Source: Echinimonas agarilytica
Lineage (GTDB): Bacteria; Pseudomonadota; Gammaproteobacteria; Enterobacterales; Neiellaceae
NCBI RefSeq assembly: GCF_023703465.1
Contig: NZ_JAMQGP010000001.1
Location: 620,001 to 684,000 of the forward strand
Reading direction: 5' to 3'
Length of the DNA stretch: 64,000 nt
Shown here piece after piece: positions 17,296-25,841 of this stretch (positions are counted from its first letter, which is position 1; the number at the start of each line of letters is the position of its first letter). A program made the translations under genes and the position numbers. The notes beneath the pieces were generated by a model, which worked only from the letters and a program-made list of their open reading frames with translations, searched no databases and was not told the origin of the DNA.

Positions 17296-18639
17296 TCAGT
17301 TTGTTGTTGCTTTTGGGGATTCTAATTCTTCGTGCACTTCGTCCATCTTGGCGTCGGTGAGCGTATAGAATTGAAAAATAACGGCCATCACTACACCGGT
17401 AATGACAGCGCCGAGGGCGTATGTAAACATAATGCCGTTTAATGCCAGTTCGGTTTGTTCTTGGTTTGCAACATACCCAGTACCAGCCAAAATCCAACCT
17501 GCGCCAGCACCACCCAAGGCAATGCCAAATTTCAACACTAGCAAGTGTGCCGAGTAGCTCATGGCCATCTTGGTAGAACCTGTTTTAAGGGCGCCATAAT
17601 CAGCGGTGTCAGCCACCATGGCGAAGACAATGGGCACCACTAACATTTGGGCAAAGCCGCCAATCATCGACGCTGCAAAGATCAGTTCGATTTGCGAGCT
17701 TGGTAAATAGTAGAGCGCAAGGTGCGTGACGGTAATCATAATTGACCCGAACTTCACCAATTGAACTTTGCAGAAGCGCAAGCTAAACCAATTGACGGAC
17801 ACTGCACCTGCAATCGATGCCAACATACCTGCGGTGAGGAACTGAGAAATCAAGTCCTCTCGGCCAACATAGTACGTCAGGTAGTAAGGTGTGGTTGCAC
17901 CACGCATAGCCGTCATAATTAATAGAATGAACGAGGCAGCGGCAAGCATCATAAATGGCTTGTTGTCTTTGAACGATGCAATGTCTTTGAAGAAAGTCTG
18001 ATTTTTTGGGATCTTCGGTTGCACACGCTCTTTGGTGCTGAAGAAACAGAATACGAAACACAAAAATGCGAGCGTTGCGAAAACACCCATGGCGTACTGG
18101 AACCCCATTTGGCGATCACCGTCAGGGCCAGCAAAGTAATCGACCATTGGCATCGTAAACGCCGAGACCAGTGCGCCGCCCGACATGGCTAATGCAAAGC
18201 GGTAAGACTGAATAGAAGTGCGTTCTTTGTTATTACTCGTAAGTACGCCACCCAACGCTGAGTATGGCACGTTAACTGCGGTGTAGGCTGTCATTAACAA
18301 AGCATATGTAATGTAGGCGTAAACTAATTTACCGTTGTCCGACAAATCCGGTGTGGTAAAGGTCATCACCGCCAAGATTGCATAGGGAATACTGGTGATC
18401 AGCAAATACGGACGATAGCTTCCCCAACGTGTTTTGGTTCGGTCGGCGACTCCGCCCATAATGGGATCGGTAACACCGTCAAATAACCGAACAACCAGCA
18501 TCAATGTACCCACCGCTGCGGCCGACAGACCGTATACATCGGTGTAGAAAAACATCATGAAATTAATGACCATCTGAAACACCAGGTTACTGGCGGTATC
18601 GCCTAGGCCATAACCAATTTTCTCACGTATGGATATCAC
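17296..18639 (-). CDS. GPH-family sugar:cation symporter (XynP/XylB-like)
   Basis: An inner-membrane transporter of 447 residues with about 12 helices. The N-terminus IREKIGYGLGDTASNLVFQM and LMLVVRLFDGVTDPIMGGVADRTKTRWGSYRPYLL (residues 46-80) are diagnostic of the glycoside-pentoside-hexuronide family. It starts at a GTG that overlaps the lacI stop codon (GTGA), so the two are translationally coupled. Between a LacI regulator and a GH43 xylosidase, uptake of xylose oligomers with sodium or protons is the natural role. The substrate is inferred from context. The 138-base gap to the GH43 gene (17158-17295) shows no clear terminator or promoter. Confidence 0.92.
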   Translation of the reverse strand: MISIREKIGYGLGDTASNLVFQMVINFMMFFYTDVYGLSAAAVGTLMLVVRLFDGVTDPIMGGVADRTKTRWGSYRPYLLITSIPYAILAVMTFTTPDLSDNGKLVYAYITYALLMTAYTAVNVPYSALGGVLTSNNKERTSIQSYRFALAMSGGALVSAFTMPMVDYFAGPDGDRQMGFQYAMGVFATLAFLCFVFCFFSTKERVQPKIPKNQTFFKDIASFKDNKPFMMLAAASFILLIMTAMRGATTPYYLTYYVGREDLISQFLTAGMLASIAGAVSVNWFSLRFCKVQLVKFGSIMITVTHLALYYLPSSQIELIFAASMIGGFAQMLVVPIVFAMVADTADYGALKTGSTKMAMSYSAHLLVLKFGIALGGAGAGWILAGTGYVANQEQTELALNGIMFTYALGAVITGVVMAVIFQFYTLTDAKMDEVHEELESPKATTN

Positions 18640-19667
18640 TGCAGAAGCTCCTGTTGCGGCGTTAAAATTTGGGGTTCGAATGATTGAGCATAGTCGTGCC
18701 GATTGAGTTTGTGACGCACACGCTTCACAAGTAAATCGACGGCTCCTGCAGCCAAACTTCGGAACGGGCTGCAGACTTGAATAATTCGGTCGTCTTGAAT
18801 CGGAAGTTCCAGTTCTTCCGACAAATAGATAACTTTGAGTTGTTCGGGAATGACAATATTGAATTTATCAGCGGTGTGAATGGCTGCCAGAACTTGTCCA
18901 TATGTTTGGCAGATCAGCGCATCGGGCCATGAATCGCCACTGAGTAGGCATTCGGCACGCTGATAATCGCCATTCGCATTCAGAAATTCAGCGCTTGGTA
19001 AGTGACGGCTTAGTGCAGAGATGGGTTGCTGACGAACAGCATCTAAATGGCCCAAGTAAAATAAACGATTCTTGGCATTCATCGGGCTGCTTTCGATAAA
19101 TTCGATATGCCGCATGCCTTGGTTTAATAAGCGCTTCGTTAAAGAGTATCCGGCTTGGTGGTGGTCCACACTCACATGCGGGCAATACTCGCTTGCTTCT
19201 TTGGGTTCCACATGAACAACGGAAATTCCATACTGAGCAAGATGTTGCATCGCCTCTTCAGATTCACTAAAAGGGGGTAATAGCACGACGCCTCTTGCGC
19301 GTTGTTCAATGCACCAATGAGTAATGCTTGATGCATCTTGGCATGACCAAAACGACACATCCTCAATATGAAGTTCAAACCCTTGTTTACGAGCCGTTTG
19401 CATTGCTGATTGAATAAACGACAGCGATGTGTGTGATTGAGTGCTGCTGTATAACAGCACCAATAAATTTCGGCGCGGCTTAAATTCGTCTGAGCTGGGC
19501 TTCGTGAACGGTTGTTGACTGAGCGCATCAATGGCCATTTGAACTTTTTGACGCGTAATTTCTTTCACATCTGGAGATTCATTCAAAACACGTGAGACGG
19601 TCACCCGAGATACGCCAGCAACAGACGCAATATCGTCTAGTGTTGCTTGCCTTAAAATTGCTCTCAT
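18636..19667 (-). CDS. LacI-family transcriptional regulator of the xylan locus
   Basis: A 343-residue repressor-type protein. The N-terminal helix-turn-helix and hinge are clear: ATLDDIASVAGVSRVTVSRV (about 8-27) followed by LNESPDVKEITRQKV. The rest is a periplasmic-binding-like sugar sensor domain (about 62-340). The start at 19667 is set by GAGGAG placed 10 bases before the ATG; a longer frame would begin inside that ribosome site. It is the first gene of an operon with a GPH transporter and a GH43 enzyme, and divergent from the GH10 xylanase gene, so it probably controls both directions. The ligand is likely a xylo-oligosaccharide or xylose derivative (inference). Confidence 0.92.
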   Translation of the reverse strand: MRAILRQATLDDIASVAGVSRVTVSRVLNESPDVKEITRQKVQMAIDALSQQPFTKPSSDEFKPRRNLLVLLYSSTQSHTSLSFIQSAMQTARKQGFELHIEDVSFWSCQDASSITHWCIEQRARGVVLLPPFSESEEAMQHLAQYGISVVHVEPKEASEYCPHVSVDHHQAGYSLTKRLLNQGMRHIEFIESSPMNAKNRLFYLGHLDAVRQQPISALSRHLPSAEFLNANGDYQRAECLLSGDSWPDALICQTYGQVLAAIHTADKFNIVIPEQLKVIYLSEELELPIQDDRIIQVCSPFRSLAAGAVDLLVKRVRHKLNRHDYAQSFEPQILTPQQELLQ

Positions 19668-19735
19668 ATTTGAAATACTCCTCAAGCTTGTTGCTTCAAC
19701 ACGTTCGGAAAAATGAAGATTTCACCGTTTTTCGT

Positions 19736-19749
19736 GTGAGCGGCCTCAC
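19736..19749. promoter_or_regulatory. inverted repeat, candidate LacI operator
   Basis: GTGAG-CGGC-CTCAC is a perfect 5-bp inverted repeat around a CG-containing centre, as LacI-family operators often are. It lies 69 bases upstream of the lacI start and about 200 bases upstream of the xylanase start. Short enough to occur by chance. Confidence 0.35.
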
Positions 19750-19761
19750 TGATTTGAATTG

Positions 19762-19793
19762 TTGTAGTCTTTGTGACTTTAACTAGATTGTCA
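19762..19793 (-). promoter_or_regulatory. bipartite element, copy B (TGACAAT-N15-AAGACTACAA)
   Basis: On the minus strand TTGACAAT begins at 19794 and AAGACTACAA occupies 19771-19762, with the 15-base gap seen in copy A at 14466. A related block, AAGACTATAA, follows on the plus strand at 19796-19805, so the two face away from each other around the centre of the lacI-xylanase intergenic region (19668-19946). Placement suits shared control of both divergent genes. Confidence 0.55.
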
Positions 19794-19946
19794 ATAAGAC
19801 TATAAGTATTTGTTAACCAGGTATCATTCTTGAGTCATATTCGCTTCCCAACTGTATGCGGAGTGACCTGCAGTGATGGAAAAGCTTGGAAAACATGCCA
19901 ACGGAGTTGTTGGACAAAGACATATAAAAGCAGTAGGAGAGTAGGA

Positions 19947-22760
19947 ATGGTCTCGATCAAAAGAAGTGTTGCTATGGCATTGCTTGCAGCCTTAATTGGA
20001 GGTTGTGGGGTTGATGGCAAACTCACAAGTCCAGATGATGAGCAAATAGAACAGCCAGAAACACCGGAACAGCCAGAAACACCGGAAGAACCAGAAACAC
20101 CGGAAGAGCCAACTGACCCTGAAGAGCCGGAGGAACCCACGGACCCCGAAGAACCTGAAGAGCCTGAAGAGCCTGTAGAATTAATTTTGAATCAAGATTT
20201 TGAAGGTGATGATGTCTCGCCTTGGGCACCCAATGGTGGTGTAACGCTTGCACTTTCAAACGTTCAATTTAGCGCCGGTGCCGCCAGCCTTCTGACGACT
20301 AACCGAACAGACACGTGGCAAGGGCCTATATACGATCTGACTAGCATGGTCACCGAGGGAACAGACTACTACGCGACAGTAAAAGTGCGCTTAGAAAACG
20401 CAGATGTCGCATCAGTGAAGTTGTCTTTACGACAAACAGATGACGCTGGAACTCAATATATTTCTGTGGCCACAGCAGAAGTATCCGATGATGCTTGGAC
20501 TGAAATTTCGGGTTTTCACATGCTCAATGTCAGCGGTGAACTCACTGACTTCCAACTTTATATTGAAGGTCCTGAGGCAGGTGTAAACTTCTATATCGAT
20601 GAAGTGAGCTTTTCTTCTAAAACAAATCTTGATGATGAGCTTGCGGTTGATGTTGATCATTTATCTGCGTTAGCTGATTTCCCTATCGGTGTGGCTGTAC
20701 CTGCTGGTGATGCAGATAATAGCTTGCTCAATAGTACAGAGCGTCAAACGATTGTTGAAACTCACTTCAATCAATTGAGTGCCGAAAACATTATGAAGGC
20801 GCAGTACATGCGACCTGCACAAGGCGAATTCGACTTTGAAGATGCCGACGCGCTCATTGCATATGCCAACAATAACGGCATGTCGGTGCATGGTCATGTT
20901 CTGGTTTGGCACAATCAAATGCCGCAGTGGATGCAAGACTTTGACGGTGATGCGTCAGGTTGGCAACAAATGCTTGAAGATCACATCGCTGGTGTTGCGG
21001 GTCATTTTGTTGGGCAACTTGAAAGTTGGGACGTCGTGAATGAAGCCTTCTTAGACGACGGTAGCTACCGAAATTTTCAAAGTGGCAATGAAGCTGAATC
21101 TTTGTGGTACCAAAAAATGGGCAAAGATTATATTAAGCACGCGTTTGTTGCGGCTCGAAATGCGGATGCAGATGCAGATTTATACTATAACGATTACAAC
21201 TTAAATTGGTCAGATAGTAAGTTGTCGGCTGTCACCACGATGGCCCAAGAGCTGCTTGATGACGGAGTCGATATCACGGGCATTGGTTTTCAAATGCACG
21301 TTGATGTGGGTGTTAAAAAAGCCAAACTTAAAGAACAATTTCAAGAAGTAGTAGACCTCGGTCTTAAAGTTAAAATCACTGAAGTTGATATTCGTATGAA
21401 TGGAAACAACAGTGAGGATAATGCTTCAGCACCTTTACTCCTCAACCAAAAAGCGCTGTATCGCGATATAGTTGAAGCCTATATGGAAACTGTTCCTCCG
21501 GCATTGCGCGGTGGTATTACCGTGTGGGGAATTGCTGATATGGATTCGTGGATCATCTACTTGTACGGCAATGATGATTGGCCGTTGTTGTTTGATTCAG
21601 AGTTCAATGCAAAACCTGCACTGCAAGGCTTTGCTGATGGCTTGGCAGCGCAATACATTGAACCTGAGGTGCCTGAAACTCCTGTAGAACCTGAAGTACC
21701 TGAAACACCTAACCCATCGGTTCTGTTCTCGTCAGATTTTGCATCAGGAATTGCAGGCTGGAGTTACAACGAGTATTTGGGGCAAAACATCGTTCCGACG
21801 CTGACTCATAATGCAACCGATGGCACTTTGGCGGTGGATGTCGCTTGGGCCTCAGATTCAGATGGCACTAATTTTGAAGTCGATTTCTCTGGAACTCCAG
21901 TGGATATGTCTGAGGGTGTTAACGTGTCTTTGCGCTTGAAAATGCCACAGGGCTATATTGATGATGGCAACATGCTATATCAAGTGTACTTGACCGATAG
22001 CTCTTACGCAGCCGCGTTTCTTGGTGGTGTTTCTGTTGCAGAACTCTCACCTGATGCTGAGGGCTGGGCCACAGTCACTATCGAAAATGCCGGTGACGGT
22101 ATTGCTGATACATTTGACCAAATCAACCTGATTCGAGTGGGAGTTCAATTGCTGGCAACTGGTAAAGCGGCGTCTGTTACAGGAACGATTGAGGTGGATG
22201 ATGTGCAAGTGGTTGCCGCAGCGGTTAGCGAGCCCACTCCAGATCCGGAAGAAGCCGCTTTGTTCGTGAGCGCTTTTGCAACGGATATTATCGGTTGGAG
22301 TTACAACGAATATATGGGTCAAAATGTTGTTCCAACGTTGAGTCACAATGCTGAAGATGGGACTTTGATGGTCGATTTAGTGTGGGCTGATGATTCGACC
22401 GGAACCAACTTTGAAGTGGACTTCTCTGCCTCTCCTATCGATATGACCAGTGGTGTGGATGTGAGTCTGATGCTGAAGGTACCTCAAGCTTATATCGACG
22501 ACGGCAATATGCTTTATCAAGTTTATCTAACAGACGCTAGCTATGCGGGTGCGTATCTCGGCGGTGTTTCTGTTGGAGAACTGACTCCTGATGCGGATGG
22601 ATGGGCTAAAGTCACTATTGAAAATGCGCAAACGTCGGCATCTGACTCCATTGATATAACTCAGTTGATTCGGGTTGGTGTTCAGCTGTTAGCCAATGGT
22701 AAGCCTGCCTCAGTAACGGGGGCGATTGAGGTCGATGATGTTAAAGTGGTAAATCATTAA
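19947..22760 (+). CDS. multimodular lipoprotein GH10 endo-xylanase
   Basis: A 937-residue surface enzyme. The ATG at 19947 follows AGGAGAGTAGGA; the longer upstream frame has no signal peptide. A lipobox IGGC places the lipidated Cys at residue 20. Next comes a Pro/Glu/Thr linker (about 35-77), a CBM4/22-like beta-sandwich (about 78-225, LNQDFEGDDVSPW to NFYIDEVSF), and the GH10 barrel (about 235-570). The barrel has acid/base Glu366 in WDVVNEAF and nucleophile Glu479 in KITEVDIRM. After a second Pro linker come two near-identical C-terminal modules (about 591-755 and 762-937), each starting GWSYNEY-GQN-VPTL-HNA and ending IEVDDV. I do not recognise the family of these modules; they behave like carbohydrate-binding domains. 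It should produce the oligomers for the neighbouring TonB receptor. Confidence 0.93.
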   Translation: MVSIKRSVAMALLAALIGGCGVDGKLTSPDDEQIEQPETPEQPETPEEPETPEEPTDPEEPEEPTDPEEPEEPEEPVELILNQDFEGDDVSPWAPNGGVTLALSNVQFSAGAASLLTTNRTDTWQGPIYDLTSMVTEGTDYYATVKVRLENADVASVKLSLRQTDDAGTQYISVATAEVSDDAWTEISGFHMLNVSGELTDFQLYIEGPEAGVNFYIDEVSFSSKTNLDDELAVDVDHLSALADFPIGVAVPAGDADNSLLNSTERQTIVETHFNQLSAENIMKAQYMRPAQGEFDFEDADALIAYANNNGMSVHGHVLVWHNQMPQWMQDFDGDASGWQQMLEDHIAGVAGHFVGQLESWDVVNEAFLDDGSYRNFQSGNEAESLWYQKMGKDYIKHAFVAARNADADADLYYNDYNLNWSDSKLSAVTTMAQELLDDGVDITGIGFQMHVDVGVKKAKLKEQFQEVVDLGLKVKITEVDIRMNGNNSEDNASAPLLLNQKALYRDIVEAYMETVPPALRGGITVWGIADMDSWIIYLYGNDDWPLLFDSEFNAKPALQGFADGLAAQYIEPEVPETPVEPEVPETPNPSVLFSSDFASGIAGWSYNEYLGQNIVPTLTHNATDGTLAVDVAWASDSDGTNFEVDFSGTPVDMSEGVNVSLRLKMPQGYIDDGNMLYQVYLTDSSYAAAFLGGVSVAELSPDAEGWATVTIENAGDGIADTFDQINLIRVGVQLLATGKAASVTGTIEVDDVQVVAAAVSEPTPDPEEAALFVSAFATDIIGWSYNEYMGQNVVPTLSHNAEDGTLMVDLVWADDSTGTNFEVDFSASPIDMTSGVDVSLMLKVPQAYIDDGNMLYQVYLTDASYAGAYLGGVSVGELTPDADGWAKVTIENAQTSASDSIDITQLIRVGVQLLANGKPASVTGAIEVDDVKVVNH

Positions 22761-22775
22761 CTTTAATCTAAAAAT

Positions 22776-22810
22776 GGTCGCCAAAATTTATTATGTGGTT
22801 TTTGGCGACC
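22776..22810 (+). terminator. probable terminator of the xylanase gene
   Basis: GGTCGCCAAAA (22776-22786) pairs perfectly with TTTTGGCGACC (22800-22810) over 11 bp. The stem is strong, but only a short T-rich CATTTTAT follows. It is 16 bases after the stop codon. The rest of the gap to 22940 shows nothing else clear. Confidence 0.65.
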
Positions 22811-22940
22811 CATTTTATCCATGTCAAAGAGATATCGATGTTTCTCAATCATCTAATTCCATCAGTAATTTCGTGCGCAAGCTTGGCTGGCCATCTAGTA
22901 TTTAAAAGGTCTTTTGTTTGATAAAGGAGTCTCTTTTCGG

Positions 22941-24857
22941 ATGAGGCTTACCCAGCGACTAAGTATTGTGTGGATTGCGAGTGTCTTCTCAGCAGTAATG
23001 ATTGCAATTGCTGGAGTGGCCTGGTCTTGGCACTGGCAGGAGCAGCAACGGCGTCACAGCAGTATCAAAGAGATTAGTGAGCAAGTGGCTTTAGTACTTG
23101 CGCAATCTAAAACTCCCTCAGCGCAATGGAAGATTATTCCAGAATGGCTCCGAATCAATCTCAAACTACTGCATGTCGAGCACTTTACCGTTAGGTATCA
23201 GGGGCATTTAATCATTGCTGTCAATGCGCCAGTTCCTGCCAGAGCTAACGCTCTGAAAATGACTTCTAAGACCCATAAAACCGGCGCAATGGTGACTAAA
23301 GTAGCGTTTTCTGAGACGAATGCCGTGTCTCACTTGAGTTGGCATAGTGCTTTAGCGTTAGTCATCGCATTCACCTTGGTGATCTTGACTGCTTGGTGGG
23401 GAGGGCGTTGGCAGCGCAAGCGGCTAAAAGAGGTGGATAACATCTCTCATCGGGCACAGCGCCTTATTAAAGGTGAACTTATCGCAAGCGGTGACGATGT
23501 GGAGCGGCCTCGAATTATTCGACAGGCGCTTGACTACCTAGTTCACGAGTTACAAGACGCCCGTAAAGAGCGAAGCAGATTCGATGCCTTTATGCGCTCG
23601 AATACATTTCTTGACCCGGTCACAGGCCTTGGAAATCGGTTGTATTTTGATAACCAGATTGAAAGTGCTATTCGAGATGAACAAGGGGGTTATTTGCTTT
23701 TGTTGCAGTTTAGAAGCTACGACGAACTTAGTCAGCAACTCAGTAAACAAGATTGTGAGGAATTTTTAAAGCAAATCGCATTGGTTCTTCACAACGTCTT
23801 TGACGAACATGAAGGCAATTTTATGGCGCGTCGAAACGATGCAGACTTTACGGTGTTGCTGCCCAGCACATCGCTTGAAGATACCAAAAGGTCAGTGAAG
23901 TCTTTGTTGTTGTTTTTGAAACATATTCAATTGCCAACAGAAATTGACAAAGAGCATGCATACCACGTTGGTATTGCTGATATTGCAAGCACTAATGAAC
24001 CGTATCAGTTGATGGCAGAAGCTGATATGGCCCTGCGAGCTGCACAAGTTCAAGAAGTAAATACGTGGTTTATGTATCAGCGTGATGACCTACCACGCAC
24101 CGAAATTAAGGGCTCTGTGCGTTGGCGAACATTGCTTGAAGAAGCGATTCGACGAAAGGCATTTGTATTGTCATCGCAGCCAGTAGTCACTGCTGCTGAT
24201 ATGGACATACACCACTATGAAATGCTGCTACGTTTGCGTGATGAAAGCGGCAATCTCATGCCTGCACATGTGTTTTTACCCATGGCCAAAAAGTGTGGAA
24301 TGTCGAGCCAGATTGATAGGGTTGCATTACATCAGCTTTTGAAGTTAATGCGTTATGAGGCGCGTCAACCTGTCCGCTGTAGCATTAATTTATCGATCGA
24401 AGCTTTGATTGATTCCAGATTTGAGCATTGGTTGGAGTTAACCTTAATGCAGTATAGAGATGTAGTGAGGTACCTCATTATTGAAGTGTCAGAGTATCAG
24501 CTCACTCAACATCTAGACGCAGTGGGGCCGATACTTGCTCAGCTTAAATCGTTAGGTTGCACCTTAGCCGTTGACCAAGTTGGGCAGAATGTTGTCAGTA
24601 CTCACTATGCTCAAGACCTCAATATTGATTATCTCAAGTTACATGCCAACGTAATTCGAAATATTGATGAGCGGAGTGAAAACCAGCTTTTTGTGCGCAG
24701 TATTCTCGGTGCTTGTGACAACACATCAACCCAAATATTTGCTTTGGCTGTTGAGCGCCAGGAAGAATGGCGGACGCTGAAAAGCTTGGGGATTTATGGC
24801 GGGCAAGGGCATTTGTTTAGCGAAACTTCGCGACACAGTCCCGCATTTCTTGGCTGA
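22941..24857 (+). CDS. csrD: CsrD/MshH, degenerate GGDEF-EAL regulator of CsrB-type RNA decay
   Basis: A membrane protein of 638 residues (start ATG 22941 after AAGGAG; a TTG lies nine codons upstream). Two membrane segments (about 6-27 and 135-157) bracket a periplasmic region, followed by a HAMP-like/coiled linker. The GGDEF domain (about 220-385) has RRNDADF in place of GGDEF, and the EAL domain (about 390-630) has YEMLLRL in place of EAL-motif residues, so neither c-di-GMP synthesis nor hydrolysis is expected. This is the pattern of E. coli CsrD and Vibrio MshH, which direct RNase E to degrade CsrB/CsrC RNAs. It heads the msh locus as in vibrios. Its last 41 bases overlap the antisense PLP-enzyme gene. 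Confidence 0.88.
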   Translation: MRLTQRLSIVWIASVFSAVMIAIAGVAWSWHWQEQQRRHSSIKEISEQVALVLAQSKTPSAQWKIIPEWLRINLKLLHVEHFTVRYQGHLIIAVNAPVPARANALKMTSKTHKTGAMVTKVAFSETNAVSHLSWHSALALVIAFTLVILTAWWGGRWQRKRLKEVDNISHRAQRLIKGELIASGDDVERPRIIRQALDYLVHELQDARKERSRFDAFMRSNTFLDPVTGLGNRLYFDNQIESAIRDEQGGYLLLLQFRSYDELSQQLSKQDCEEFLKQIALVLHNVFDEHEGNFMARRNDADFTVLLPSTSLEDTKRSVKSLLLFLKHIQLPTEIDKEHAYHVGIADIASTNEPYQLMAEADMALRAAQVQEVNTWFMYQRDDLPRTEIKGSVRWRTLLEEAIRRKAFVLSSQPVVTAADMDIHHYEMLLRLRDESGNLMPAHVFLPMAKKCGMSSQIDRVALHQLLKLMRYEARQPVRCSINLSIEALIDSRFEHWLELTLMQYRDVVRYLIIEVSEYQLTQHLDAVGPILAQLKSLGCTLAVDQVGQNVVSTHYAQDLNIDYLKLHANVIRNIDERSENQLFVRSILGACDNTSTQIFALAVERQEEWRTLKSLGIYGGQGHLFSETSRHSPAFLG

Positions 24858-25770
24858 CTTTAGGCAGAAAACCTCGCCAGCCTTGCAGGCCTCCACTGTG
24901 ATAAAGCATTATTTCATCGGAGTGATCAAATTGACCAAGTCGAAGTTGGTCATTGATGGCGTAGACTAGTTTCGATGTGTAAACCGGATCGGTAAGCACT
25001 CCCGACTGTTGCGTAAATTCTAAAACGAATTGCTCCAGCATATTGGGGAACTTTGCAAATCCACCCCATTCATACCCGGTGAGCCAGTCGATGCGCTCAA
25101 ATACCGAGTCGTCTTGAATAAGCTGCTTAACCCGTTTCGGTAATTGCGAATCTCGCACGGCGGGTACTGCAATTAAACGTTGGTGAGGCGCCATCGCTAA
25201 TGCGAGTCCTGCTGTTGTGCCTCCGCTTCCAACGGCGCAAGCTATGTAATCAAAATGCTCTGTATGAGCAGAAAATATGTCTTCGAATCCCTGCATGGAA
25301 AGCGTGTGACTGCCGCCTTCTGGCAGAAACATCCATGATGCGTGATCGGGTGTAAGTTGCTGTAGCAATTGATCTTGCCATTCAGCGTGATGCCTATGCT
25401 TATATTCCGATCGAGAAACAAAGTGAATCCGAGCTCCCCATGATTCAATATCGCGCAAGGTATTATTTAACTCTGCTGTTTGCTCTCCTCTGACCACTGT
25501 TATGCAGTTCAACTTTTGTTCAAGGCAAGCGTACGCTAATGCATGTAAATGGTTAGAATAGGCTCCGCCTAAACTGATCACACCAGAATATCCTTCACTC
25601 TGTGCGTGGCGAAGTGGGTAATGTAACTTTCGCAATTTATTGCCGCTCACTATCGGGTGATTCAAATCGTCCCTTAAAATCGATATGCGTGCATTGTGTT
25701 GCGCAATAAAACCGTATTTAATGCGAGCAATGAGCGGTGAGTGGATATTTGGTATAAGCGAATCATTCAT
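24817..25770 (-). CDS. PLP-dependent ACC deaminase / D-cysteine desulfhydrase-like enzyme
   Basis: A 317-residue fold-type II PLP enzyme. The cofactor lysine lies in VSGNKLRKLHYPL (Lys45 from the preferred ATG at 25770; a GTG three codons upstream is possible). SLGGAYSNHLHALAYAC and the Gly-rich phosphate loop VGSGGTTAGL are typical of the ACC deaminase/D-cysteine desulfhydrase group. The sequence alone does not decide between deamination of 1-aminocyclopropane-1-carboxylate and breakdown of D-cysteine; in bacteria without plant association the latter or an unknown D-amino acid is more likely. It stands alone, antisense between csrD and mshI, with a 41-base tail overlap with csrD. Confidence 0.85.
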   Translation of the reverse strand: MNDSLIPNIHSPLIARIKYGFIAQHNARISILRDDLNHPIVSGNKLRKLHYPLRHAQSEGYSGVISLGGAYSNHLHALAYACLEQKLNCITVVRGEQTAELNNTLRDIESWGARIHFVSRSEYKHRHHAEWQDQLLQQLTPDHASWMFLPEGGSHTLSMQGFEDIFSAHTEHFDYIACAVGSGGTTAGLALAMAPHQRLIAVPAVRDSQLPKRVKQLIQDDSVFERIDWLTGYEWGGFAKFPNMLEQFVLEFTQQSGVLTDPVYTSKLVYAINDQLRLGQFDHSDEIMLYHSGGLQGWRGFLPKVSQEMRDCVAKFR

Positions 25771-25773
25771 TTG

Positions 25774-25801
25774 TTGCACTTGCCGGTAAATGTCTGATAA
25801 T
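25774..25801 (+). promoter_or_regulatory. candidate sigma-70 promoter for the msh biogenesis operon
   Basis: TTGCAC (25774-25779) and GATAAT (25796-25801) are spaced by 16 bases and match the -35 and -10 consensus at four and five of six positions. The site lies 41 bases upstream of the mshI start, in the only non-coding gap before a chain of overlapping genes. Confidence 0.45.
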
Positions 25802-25841
25802 TGGGGTATCTGTGAATACCATAGGGTGATGTATTAAAACA

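Noticed and set aside
19830-19946. Extended N-terminus of the xylanase gene from 19830
   Set aside because: Adds 39 Cys/Lys-rich residues before the lipoprotein signal peptide, and the ATG at 19947 has a strong ribosome site.
20040-20175. Pro/Glu/Thr repeat in the xylanase gene considered as a CRISPR-like or satellite array
   Set aside because: Short in-frame units of six to nine bases without spacers encode an inter-domain linker of a lipoprotein.
22914-22940. TTG start for csrD nine codons upstream of the chosen ATG
   Set aside because: It would put the AAGGAG ribosome site inside the coding region; the ATG at 22941 is better placed.
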